Below are positions 7,078 to 14,038 of a DNA stretch of 18,293 nt, in pieces. Source of the DNA: Spirochaetales bacterium. Lineage in GTDB: Bacteria > Spirochaetota > Spirochaetia > SZUA-6 > DRHE01. The position numbers were made by a program, and so were the translations under genes. Position 1 is the stretch's first letter. Every line of letters begins with the position of its first letter. The notes below the pieces were generated by a model. That model did no database searches. It was not told the origin of the DNA and worked only from the letters and a program-made list of their open reading frames with translations. The DNA is taken from NCBI GenBank assembly GCA_023136785.1, contig JAGLQP010000003.1:1-18293 (forward strand). Reading direction: 5' to 3'.

Positions 7078-7112
7078 GCAGACCTCCGTATGGCGCTGTT
7101 GCTCTCTCGATC

Positions 7113-7142
7113 ATCCTAAGATAAGGGGGAAAAAAATGTCAA
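7113..7142 (-). promoter_or_regulatory. Promoter of the DUF4912-GH57 operon
   Basis: On the minus strand TTGACA (7137-7142, perfect -35) is followed by an 18-nt spacer with a T-run and C-run, then TAGGAT (7113-7118). The -10 keeps the T1, A2, A5 and T6 positions. It lies in the 99-130 nt gap before the DUF4912 start and separates this operon from the methyltransferase gene upstream. Confidence 0.55.
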
Positions 7143-7176
7143 CCCGTCTTGGCTCACCTCCCCTGCTTTGCCGGTT

Positions 7177-8046
7177 TTAGCGGATGTATCTCTCCACGTT
7201 AGCCCGCTTGAGTTTGCGCGCCAACACGAGAACTACGTCTCCGAAGCCCGTTTTCTTGGCCAGATAATCCACGGGACGTTTCACCACCGCCGGCACGGTC
7301 CCCTTGGCCAATCCTCCCCAGGTGACGGTTTTCAAGATCTCAAAACCGGATTCTACGAGCATTCTGCGCAGGGTGCGCCGCGAGAACAGGGTAAGATGAT
7401 CCGCTATCGCCGAACGCCACCTCTCTCGAAACACCCTGGCCTGCAGACCGTCGATATTGGGCGTCACGATAATGGCATACCCTTCGGGGGTTAGGATCCT
7501 GTGGACCTCGGACAAAAAATCTCTTGGATCAGGTACGTGTTCAATCAAGTGGGAAAAATGAATTACCGGGAAATGGGCGCTCGGGAATGCCGCCTCTTCG
7601 AGGGTGCCGATAAATATGTCGAGCTTCTTTCTGTTTATCCCGTATTCCGCCGACTCGCGACCCAGTTCGACGCCCCGAACCCCCCAACCGCGATCTCGCA
7701 GGAAGGCGAGCAGCATCCCGGTGGCGCACCCGATATCCAGGAACAACCCCTGCTGCTCCAGGCCTTCGGTAAGCTCGAAGAAGCGGATGTCCTGGAGACC
7801 GAGTTTCATCAGATGGAAGAAATTTTCCTCGTTCCGCAGCTCGTATTCGAAGTAATTCTGCCCATAGCGGTATTTCAAATCGTCGAACACCGGCTGCGGA
7901 TTCTGATAGACAAGGCCACAGCCGACGCACTTGACGAAAGAATAATCTTCGGCCGTTAGATACTTTCGATAGCGCCGACTGCCGCAGAGATTGCAGGAAA
8001 TGGTTCTGACCTTCTCGCGACCGGGACTTGTCGAGTAGGTTTTCAT
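7177..8046 (-). CDS. Class I SAM-dependent methyltransferase with N-terminal zinc-ribbon motif
   Basis: Soluble methyltransferase of 289 residues. Near the N-terminus two CxxC pairs (CNLC and CVGC, about 20 residues apart) look like a zinc ribbon. The Rossmann-type core follows with LDIGCATGMLLAFL (SAM motif I), GVELG (motif II acidic residue) and FSHLIEHVPDPRDFL, as in the Methyltransf_13 and related groups. The C-terminus is positively charged. ATG at 8046 was preferred to an in-frame GTG at 8049 because GGAG is spaced 5 nt from it; with the GTG the gene would overlap the upstream stop by one base. The substrate is unknown. Similar zinc-ribbon methyltransferases often act on sugars or lipids in surface polysaccharide clusters, but no glycosyltransferase is nearby. 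Confidence 0.85.
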   Translation of the reverse strand: MKTYSTSPGREKVRTISCNLCGSRRYRKYLTAEDYSFVKCVGCGLVYQNPQPVFDDLKYRYGQNYFEYELRNEENFFHLMKLGLQDIRFFELTEGLEQQGLFLDIGCATGMLLAFLRDRGWGVRGVELGRESAEYGINRKKLDIFIGTLEEAAFPSAHFPVIHFSHLIEHVPDPRDFLSEVHRILTPEGYAIIVTPNIDGLQARVFRERWRSAIADHLTLFSRRTLRRMLVESGFEILKTVTWGGLAKGTVPAVVKRPVDYLAKKTGFGDVVLVLARKLKRANVERYIR

Positions 8047-8048
8047 CA

Positions 8049-8945
8049 CTACTCCAGCACAGTCAGGGCGTACTCTTTAGAGCTCTCATTACCGGCAAAA
8101 TCAGCGGCGAATACGGTCAGAGCCGTTTCCCCAGGAACCAGATTGATCTTTCCCAACCGCAGGAGCCACGGCGCTTCATAGAGCCTTGAGAATTCCCGTT
8201 CCGTGTTTATCAGGACGAGCTGCCGTGCCCCCAACCCCTGACCCGCCGTCTGGATGCTGACCAGGGAATCGAAGATTAAATTCGAGATTTCTCTTCCATC
8301 CTGAGAGAGAAACACTTTATAGGGTGCCAGTTTCCAAAGAAAGGAGATATCCTCACGAAGATCGTAGATCGTTGCGAAGACCTCCACCTCGGCCCTGTTA
8401 ACGGTCATTCCATCTTCCAGACCGATCAGATCCTGACCGGCGCGGATCGACACATCCTTGATTACCGGCGCCTGAGCGTCGAGCAGTGGTGGAAGTAGAA
8501 GCAGAGGATTGATTATGGTATCCATCTCTGTATCGATGATGGTCAGATGCAGATGCTTTCCCGAGGAGTATCCGCTGGAACCGACAACGCCCAAAGGCTG
8601 GCTGCGGTCGTACAGCCTTCGGGTTGGGTCCAGGCTCCCCTCGGCCAGGTGGGCGTACAGCGAACGGATTCCACCCTGGTGCTGAAGGACGATGAAATTG
8701 CCCAGACCGACGGGAAGGGAGGAAAAGTCCTCGCCTTCTCGGTAGGAGAAAACCAGTTCCCCCGGAGATATCGGAAAAATGGACTGCTCACCACCGCCCA
8801 GGTCGATTCCGGCATGGAAGTGGTCCCCCCGGTGCTCGCCGAAGGTGGAAGTCATCACGATTTGTTCTAAAGGCCAGTCGAAGGCAAAGAGTACAACCCC
8901 CCCGAGACAGATCAGCAGAAACACCGGCAACGATCTTCGCATCAT
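8049..8945 (-). CDS. Exported M23 (LytM-type) metallopeptidase
   Basis: Protein of 298 residues with an N-terminal signal peptide (basic MMRRS, then a hydrophobic stretch to about 21 ending LFA). The LytM zinc site is complete: HFHAGIDLG (H44 and D48 as ligands), YAH (H99), and HLH (H131 and H133). These sites indicate an active endopeptidase that cuts peptidoglycan cross-links in the periplasm, although target specificity cannot be read. Residues after about 150 form a beta-rich C-terminal region of unknown type. No acceptable lipobox was found (I precedes C13). Its ATG overlaps the propeller-gene stop (ATGATG); the second ATG at 8942 is an alternative with better Shine-Dalgarno spacing. Coupling to a membrane-anchored propeller suggests a regulated or scaffolded wall enzyme. 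Confidence 0.9.
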   Translation of the reverse strand: MMRRSLPVFLLICLGGVVLFAFDWPLEQIVMTSTFGEHRGDHFHAGIDLGGGEQSIFPISPGELVFSYREGEDFSSLPVGLGNFIVLQHQGGIRSLYAHLAEGSLDPTRRLYDRSQPLGVVGSSGYSSGKHLHLTIIDTEMDTIINPLLLLPPLLDAQAPVIKDVSIRAGQDLIGLEDGMTVNRAEVEVFATIYDLREDISFLWKLAPYKVFLSQDGREISNLIFDSLVSIQTAGQGLGARQLVLINTEREFSRLYEAPWLLRLGKINLVPGETALTVFAADFAGNESSKEYALTVLE

Positions 8946-10024
8946 CGCTCCGCAAGGTCAGCCCGCAGCAGAAATCCGTCAATACCAAGAATCAGGGAGT
9001 TATCGATGATCCTCAAGAAAACATCCGGAACAGCCAATTGTCGAGACAGCAAAACCGAACTCAGCGGGCGGAAGATCAGCAGGTTCGAGCCTCTCTCCGT
9101 GCGAAAGGCAGCCGCGGAAAAATCAGTGGCGGCGTCTAAGGACCTCAGCACCCCGGGGCTGAGGATCCCGGCTGTAGTTTTCTTACGTATATCGAGCACT
9201 CCCAGACCTTCCTCGACCTCGAAGTATAAAAACCGTGCATCCGGAGTGAAACTTAAATCCACCTCTCTCCGGAAATCCGAATCCAAATCCAGAGTTACCT
9301 CCGAAACGAACTCATTATCACGGCGCTGGAGAATCGACAAGCTTTGAGGATCGATTCCAGAGAACAGGGCGATCTGCTGCCGGTCTTCTGTTATGGCGGT
9401 ACCTAGGATCACAGGAATCCGGCTTCCCCCGGTTTCCTGCTCGTATATCACTTCCCCTTCGGCCCCGATCAACAGCAGACGTCCGTCCATGAGCCCTATA
9501 ACACATTCCTCTCCGGCCAGAGCAGCCGTAGTGAGGGGTACGGGAAAAGTCAGAGACCATAGGATCTGGCCCTCTCTGTCGATCCGTTTCAGGCCGCTTA
9601 GATCTGTATTGATCGAATAGAGAAACTCACCGCCGGAGTCCAGGAGGGGATACCCGTAGCTCTTTATACTGAACTGAAACTCACCTCGGGTGTTCATGAA
9701 AACGACATGATCTGGAACGCTGCCATAATTGATAAATCCCGAATCGGAGAGACTGAGGTTGTGGAGCACCTGACCAACGTAGTACAGATTGCCATCGAGA
9801 TCCGCGTATCCGAAAATATCGGAAGCGCGGAAAGACCAGCGGGAGCTGTTCGAATCTGAAAGCACCGTGGATGCAGGGGAAACACTCTTGGCCCAAATCG
9901 TGCGGAGATACATTTCCCTGCCAAGCGGGCGCGGGAAAAGCACGAGATAGAGAAAAAGTATAACGGGGAGGAATAGCCACAGGGCCCGTCCCCTTCTCTT
10001 TTTTAGAAAAATACTATCTGCCAT
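8942..10024 (-). CDS. Membrane-anchored beta-propeller (WD40/PQQ-like) protein
   Basis: Protein of 360 residues. A basic N-terminus (KKRRGR, 8-13) followed by one hydrophobic helix at about 14-31 indicates a signal anchor with the rest outside the cytoplasm. The remainder is built of short beta-rich repeats, for example LKRIDREGQILWSLTF, GLMDGRLLLIGAEGEVIYEQ and DIRKKTTAGILSPG, resembling PQQ/WD40-type blades. No catalytic motif was seen, so a binding or scaffold role is more likely. The start ATG at 10024 has no good Shine-Dalgarno sequence, but no better start precedes the hydrophobic helix. It is the first gene of the operon with the M23 peptidase and the methyltransferase. Exact family not recognised. 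Confidence 0.7.
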   Translation of the reverse strand: MADSIFLKKRRGRALWLFLPVILFLYLVLFPRPLGREMYLRTIWAKSVSPASTVLSDSNSSRWSFRASDIFGYADLDGNLYYVGQVLHNLSLSDSGFINYGSVPDHVVFMNTRGEFQFSIKSYGYPLLDSGGEFLYSINTDLSGLKRIDREGQILWSLTFPVPLTTAALAGEECVIGLMDGRLLLIGAEGEVIYEQETGGSRIPVILGTAITEDRQQIALFSGIDPQSLSILQRRDNEFVSEVTLDLDSDFRREVDLSFTPDARFLYFEVEEGLGVLDIRKKTTAGILSPGVLRSLDAATDFSAAAFRTERGSNLLIFRPLSSVLLSRQLAVPDVFLRIIDNSLILGIDGFLLRADLAER

Positions 10025-10046
10025 GGACAGGTGAACAACTCTTGGA

Positions 10047-10075
10047 TAACAAAGTTTAGAGTGTCATAGTATAAT
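10047..10075 (+). promoter_or_regulatory. Promoter of cdd (good -10, weak -35)
   Basis: Plus-strand TATAAT (10070-10075) is a perfect -10. The base run at the usual -35 distance (TAACAA, 10047-10052) is poor, so an activator may be used or the site may be weak. AGGAGG (10101-10106) lies 4 nt before the cdd ATG. Confidence 0.45.
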
Positions 10076-10095
10076 AAGCCTTCTTAATCTGTCAA
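10068..10095 (-). promoter_or_regulatory. Promoter of the propeller-M23-methyltransferase operon
   Basis: Minus-strand TTGACA (10090-10095) is followed by a 16-nt spacer and TATACT (10068-10073, 5 of 6). Transcription would start near 10061. The -10 box overlaps the plus-strand TATAAT of cdd, so the two polymerases would compete. Confidence 0.65.
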
Positions 10096-10110
10096 TGAAG
10101 AGGAGGGCTC

Positions 10111-10515
10111 ATGACTGACATGTCCGACCTGTTTGATGCAGCCCGCCGAGCTGCTGAGTGTTCCTACTCCCCCTACTCTCATTTTCGCGTTGGCGCCGCT
10201 CTGCTGTGTAAAGACGGAACGGTATTCACCGGGACGAACGTTGAGAATCGATCCTACGGATTGACGAACTGCGCCGAACGTTCGGCAATATTCACCGCGA
10301 TTTCAGCGGGCAAAAAGGAATTTCAGGCGATTGCGATTTTCACGCCCGACAGCGAGCAAGCCGTAGCACCCTGCGGTGCCTGTCGTCAGGTTCTCAGTGA
10401 ATTTGCTCGGGAGGATTTCCCCGTTGTTTTTGCCGGAAAAAAGGAGAAAGTGGAAACAACTCTCGGAGAGCTGTACCCGTTTGACTCCCTGCAGAATTTG
10501 AAGGAGGGAACTTAG
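10111..10515 (+). CDS. cdd: Cytidine deaminase
   Basis: Small cytosolic zinc enzyme that deaminates cytidine and deoxycytidine to uridine and deoxyuridine in pyrimidine salvage. The 134 residues fit the homotetrameric class. Seen: YSPYSHFRVGAAL at about 19-31, the substrate motif TNVENRSYGLT at 42-52, CAER at 54-57 (zinc Cys54 and catalytic Glu56), and PCGACRQ at 87-93 (Cys88 and Cys91). ATG 10111 has an ideal AGGAGG ahead of it. The gene stands alone on the plus strand between two minus operons, and its stop overlaps the stop of the next gene by 4 nt. Identification is firm. Confidence 0.96.
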   Translation: MTDMSDLFDAARRAAECSYSPYSHFRVGAALLCKDGTVFTGTNVENRSYGLTNCAERSAIFTAISAGKKEFQAIAIFTPDSEQAVAPCGACRQVLSEFAREDFPVVFAGKKEKVETTLGELYPFDSLQNLKEGT

Positions 10516-11408
10516 CTTCCCGGCCTCTTGAACTTTGCCATCTTTTGGGCGATCTCTCTTTTCTTCTGATCGTCCTCCATCTTCGCCTTCCAGATTTCCA
10601 TTTTTTTCTTCACTACTTCCGCCTCTTCGATCTCGCCAAGCAAGGCATGCAGACGTTTGATAGCGGCAAGAAAGAGGATGGCTTTCTTCATATCGTCGAG
10701 GCGCATGGTGGAAAGCTCGTATTTTTCCCGGTAGCGGTCTGCCGACTGCTGGAGGAGTCTTTTTATCAGCTGGACATGAGCCAAACGCTCGGAGTATCCC
10801 TCGACCCGGGGATCCAGCTGGGCGATAAAGGTTTTCAGGTTTAGGAGATTTTTCGAGATAACGGCGTACCGGCCCTGCAGTTCAACAAAGGACCACTTCC
10901 ATTTTGTGCCCGCGCCGAAATTCTCTATTACCGAGTCTATTGCGAAACCGAGTTTGCAGAGGAAACTATACTTTTCCTTATCGTCGAAATCCCGGAGGCT
11001 ATCCAGACCCTGCTGGTAATCGGAAAAAGGCGCGTCTATATAGGGACTGACACTTTCTTCCATATAAATGATGGCCTTGTAGCAGGTTTTGCGAGCGTCG
11101 TTGAGAAAACTTTCATTCTTTATTCCTAGCTGGGAGAGGGACAGGGCGTTCATCAGGTTGTAGTAGGACACGATATTGAGATATTGATCGGCCAGTCGAA
11201 AGCGCTCGGAGTTAACCTCTTTCAGGGCATCAAGATCTGCAGACTGGCCGCTCCGGTACTGACCGCTGGTCAAACCTTGAGACTTGCTGGTCTTCTGGAT
11301 CGAAGCGGCAAGCTCCTTGTTCTTGCCTTCGATCTGCTCGATCCATTCTTTGTACTCATTTATTCTCTCGGCGTATCTCTTCTTGGCTTCGCTGCTGATC
11401 TTTTCCAT
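10512..11408 (-). CDS. Uncharacterised helical protein downstream of recN
   Basis: Not recognised as a named family. The 298 residues are predicted almost wholly helical and charged. The N-terminus (about 1-45) and C-terminus (about 255-298) are Lys/Glu-rich with coiled-coil character, and the end is basic (KMAKFKRPGS). No signal peptide, membrane segment or catalytic motif was seen, so it is probably cytoplasmic. It follows recN by 29 nt on the same strand and is the last gene of that operon. ATG 11408 is preceded by AAAGGTGAG at a long spacing. Its place after nadK and recN may mean a link with DNA repair, but nothing in the sequence shows that. Confidence 0.8.
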   Translation of the reverse strand: MEKISSEAKKRYAERINEYKEWIEQIEGKNKELAASIQKTSKSQGLTSGQYRSGQSADLDALKEVNSERFRLADQYLNIVSYYNLMNALSLSQLGIKNESFLNDARKTCYKAIIYMEESVSPYIDAPFSDYQQGLDSLRDFDDKEKYSFLCKLGFAIDSVIENFGAGTKWKWSFVELQGRYAVISKNLLNLKTFIAQLDPRVEGYSERLAHVQLIKRLLQQSADRYREKYELSTMRLDDMKKAILFLAAIKRLHALLGEIEEAEVVKKKMEIWKAKMEDDQKKREIAQKMAKFKRPGS

Positions 11409-11437
11409 CCGCTCTTCTCACCTTTTGCTATTACCCT

Positions 11438-13138
11438 CTATCCACGGCTACCTCGAGAACTATATTTCTTCAGCAGCTCCTGCGCATGTTTCAACGACGT
11501 GTCGCCGGTCCTGTCACCTGCAAGCATTCTGGCGATCTCCTCCTGCCGCTCAAGCCCGGTGACGGGACTCACCCGGGTAACTGTCCTATCCGCCTGGGTG
11601 ATCTTTTCTACTTTGATATGATTATCGGCTTGAACTGCAATCGTGGCAAGGTGAGTGATGCACAATACCTGTTTGCTCTTGGCCAACCCTCTCAACCGTT
11701 CACCCACGGCGATGGCCACCTCCCCACCGATACCCGCATCCACCTCGTCGAATATCAGGCTATTGATGTGGTCCGACTCGGCCAGTACGGTTTTTATGGC
11801 CAACATAATCCGGGACAGTTCTCCTCCGGAGGCAATCTGCACCAATTTTTTAAAGGGCTCACCCAGGTTGGGAGCGATCAGGAACTCCACCTTGTCTTTC
11901 CCAGTCCCGGCGTACAAAACCTTCCCGCTGTCGCTTGTACGATCCTCGATCTGAACCTGAAATCGAACCTTGGGCATCCCCAACTGCTTCAACTCCCCAA
12001 CGATCTTCTCCTGAAGCCCGCCTGCGGCTTGCTTCCGTAGATGGGTAATGTTCGCTGCCCGTGCCTTAAGTTCCTTTTCCTGACCTGTTATCTGTTCCTC
12101 AAGCTTTTTCTGGGTTGCGTCGCTGTTCTGAATGCCCTCCAGGGCCCTCCGGCTCTCCTCCAAATGGGCAAGCACTTCCTCGATCGTGCCCCCGTATTTC
12201 TTCTCCAGGCGCTTTATCAGATCGAGGCGTTCCTCTATCTTTTCTAATCTTGCAGGATCGAAATTGATCGATCCTTTGTACCGGCCGAGGTTTTCTACGA
12301 AATCCTCGAGCTCGAAAAAAACATTTTCTAGTTGTTGGTTCGAGTCATTCAAGTGGGAGTCGATCTTGACGATCTCCGCAAGCAGTCCCCGAGCCTGGCG
12401 GAGATTGCTGAGCGCACCGCCTCGGCTCTCTGCTGTGGCGCCGTACACCTCTTCGACCAGTTGAATCAATCTTTCGTGATTGGCGAGCAGGTTCTGTTCC
12501 TGTCTGAGTTGCTCCTCCTCACCGACGGTCAGTTTGGCGTCCTCGATTTCCTGGATCGCGTACTCCAACAACTCCACTTTTCGAACCCGTTCCCGCTGTT
12601 CCGCAATCAGGGCGGCGTGCTCTTCCCGCACCTTGAGAAGCCGGGTATACAAGGCGGAGAATGCTGTTACCGCAGCGGTGATGTTGCCGTAGTGATCGAG
12701 GAGTCTCCTGTGGTTCTCCGGGTTCAGTAGAGATTGATGCTCATGCTGACCGTGCAGATCAAAGAGCATCCCGGTCAGCTCTCGAAGGGCGACGAGGGTG
12801 AACGGAGTGGATTGGACGTAAATCGTGCCCTTGCCGTTCTTTTTCACGACCCGGCGAATGATGATGCTGTTGTTTTCCGCCGCGATTCCCTTCTCTTCCA
12901 TCCAGGTCTGTACGTCCGGATTGTTGTCGGGTTTTACGATGCCGGATACGTCGATCTCTTCGGTCCCGGCTCGAATCGCACCGGTATCCGCTTTCATCCC
13001 CAGGATGAGTCCGAGGGCACCGATCAGGATGGACTTGCCGGCGCCGGTTTCACCGGTAAGGATGTTCAAACCCGGGGAGAAACGAACTTGAAGTCGATCG
13101 ATCAGGGCGTAGTTCTGAACCACCAGCTCTTCAAGCAT
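11438..13138 (-). CDS. recN: RecN, DNA repair ATPase
   Basis: SMC-like ATPase that acts early at DNA double-strand breaks together with RecA. The 566 residues are normal. Seen: the N-terminal ATPase lobe with Walker A GETGAGKS at 29-36, a long central coiled coil (about 155-370), and the C-terminal lobe with the ASGGELSRIMLAIK signature, the Walker B LIFDEVDAGIGGEVA and the THLATIA motif. The gene overlaps the end of nadK by 8 nt, so expression is probably coupled. The nadK-recN order is common in bacteria. Codons and length are intact. Confidence 0.97.
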   Translation of the reverse strand: MLEELVVQNYALIDRLQVRFSPGLNILTGETGAGKSILIGALGLILGMKADTGAIRAGTEEIDVSGIVKPDNNPDVQTWMEEKGIAAENNSIIIRRVVKKNGKGTIYVQSTPFTLVALRELTGMLFDLHGQHEHQSLLNPENHRRLLDHYGNITAAVTAFSALYTRLLKVREEHAALIAEQRERVRKVELLEYAIQEIEDAKLTVGEEEQLRQEQNLLANHERLIQLVEEVYGATAESRGGALSNLRQARGLLAEIVKIDSHLNDSNQQLENVFFELEDFVENLGRYKGSINFDPARLEKIEERLDLIKRLEKKYGGTIEEVLAHLEESRRALEGIQNSDATQKKLEEQITGQEKELKARAANITHLRKQAAGGLQEKIVGELKQLGMPKVRFQVQIEDRTSDSGKVLYAGTGKDKVEFLIAPNLGEPFKKLVQIASGGELSRIMLAIKTVLAESDHINSLIFDEVDAGIGGEVAIAVGERLRGLAKSKQVLCITHLATIAVQADNHIKVEKITQADRTVTRVSPVTGLERQEEIARMLAGDRTGDTSLKHAQELLKKYSSRGSRG

Positions 13139-13985
13139 GGGGCTCCTCCGCCCAGTTCAGTTTGCTCCGCAGTACCTCGTAAAAATTTCTCTTATCCGAT
13201 TGGATGATCAGAGAGTGCTTATCGGATTTGCAGAAAACGACCCGGTCCTTCGGCTGCAGATCAAACACCTCCTGGCCATCCACCACCAGAACAATCTGGG
13301 TGCGTTGCGTCTCCTCGACCTCCAATTCGAAGGTTTCATCGGCGGGAATCACGATCGGACGGTTTGACAGGGTGAAGGGACAGATGGGGTTCAGCACGAA
13401 AGCATCCATCTCCGGATGGAGGATCGGTCCGCCGGCGGACATGGAATAGGCTGTCGAACCGGTGGGAGTGGCTACGATCAGACCGTCGGCCCGATAACGA
13501 GCCACATAGGTGTGGGAAAGATGAACACGCAGTGCGATGACTCGGGCAAAATCACCGGCCCGCACTACCGCATCGTTCAAACCACTGAAGCTCTGCAGCA
13601 TCCTGCCGCTCCGCTGCACAGCTGCTTCGAACATAATCCGCCGGCTCACCCCCAAACGGCCCTCAAGATACTTCTCCAGCGCATCGGCCCATTCAGTACG
13701 GGACACCTCGGTAATGAAGCCGAAGTCCCCGAGATTTACCGCCAGGATAGGCACATCGCAGCCGGCAAGGATCCGAGCACCGTACAAGAGGGTACCGTCT
13801 CCGCCAAGGGTGATCGCCAGATCCATGTTCGGAGGAACTGTCGGAACCTTGGCTTCATCCACAGGAATCACCTCCACGTCGACTGCCCTGCTCTGGAGAT
13901 AGCTCTTTACCTCTCCGAGCAGATCAATCGCCTCCTCTTTAAGAGAATTAACGAGGATAACGACTCTGTGAATTCTTTTTTTCAT
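13131..13985 (-). CDS. nadK: NAD kinase (ATP-NAD kinase)
   Basis: Cytosolic enzyme that phosphorylates NAD to NADP, supplying reducing power for biosynthesis and stress defence. The 284 residues contain the family GGDGT motif at 61-65 (LGGDGTLLYGARIL), the substrate-binding NLGDFGFI at 84-91, and the conserved TPTGSTAYSMSAGGPI. ATG 13985 has no obvious Shine-Dalgarno sequence. A likely promoter sits just upstream, so nadK, recN and the helical gene can be transcribed as their own unit as well as by readthrough. Confidence 0.96.
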   Translation of the reverse strand: MKKRIHRVVILVNSLKEEAIDLLGEVKSYLQSRAVDVEVIPVDEAKVPTVPPNMDLAITLGGDGTLLYGARILAGCDVPILAVNLGDFGFITEVSRTEWADALEKYLEGRLGVSRRIMFEAAVQRSGRMLQSFSGLNDAVVRAGDFARVIALRVHLSHTYVARYRADGLIVATPTGSTAYSMSAGGPILHPEMDAFVLNPICPFTLSNRPIVIPADETFELEVEETQRTQIVLVVDGQEVFDLQPKDRVVFCKSDKHSLIIQSDKRNFYEVLRSKLNWAEEPHA

Positions 13986-14009
13986 GTCGTAAAATGCGTA
14001 TTCTTCTAG

Positions 14010-14038
14010 ACTATACCGATTCCCGGATACCCCATCAA
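14010..14038 (-). promoter_or_regulatory. Promoter of nadK-recN
   Basis: Minus-strand TTGATG (14033-14038, 4 of 6) and TATAGT (14010-14015, 5 of 6) are separated by exactly 17 nt. The -35 overlaps the last codons and stop of the DegT-like gene. Transcription would start near 14003, close to the nadK ATG. No LexA-type site was recognised in this gap. Confidence 0.45.

Noticed and set aside
7119..7176. Possible intrinsic terminator after the methyltransferase gene
   Set aside because: The minus strand has a T-run here, but the preceding bases pair only as a broken stem with a large loop, and the T-run fits better as the spacer of a TTGACA promoter.
8892..8945. Lipoprotein signal in the M23 peptidase
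   Set aside because: The only early cysteine (C13) is preceded by Ile, which does not fit a lipobox; an ordinary signal-peptidase I site after LFA fits better.
13986..14034. LexA/SOS-type operator before nadK-recN
   Set aside because: recN is often SOS-controlled, but no clear palindromic SOS box could be recognised in this gap, and spirochaete LexA sites are not well enough known to assert one.
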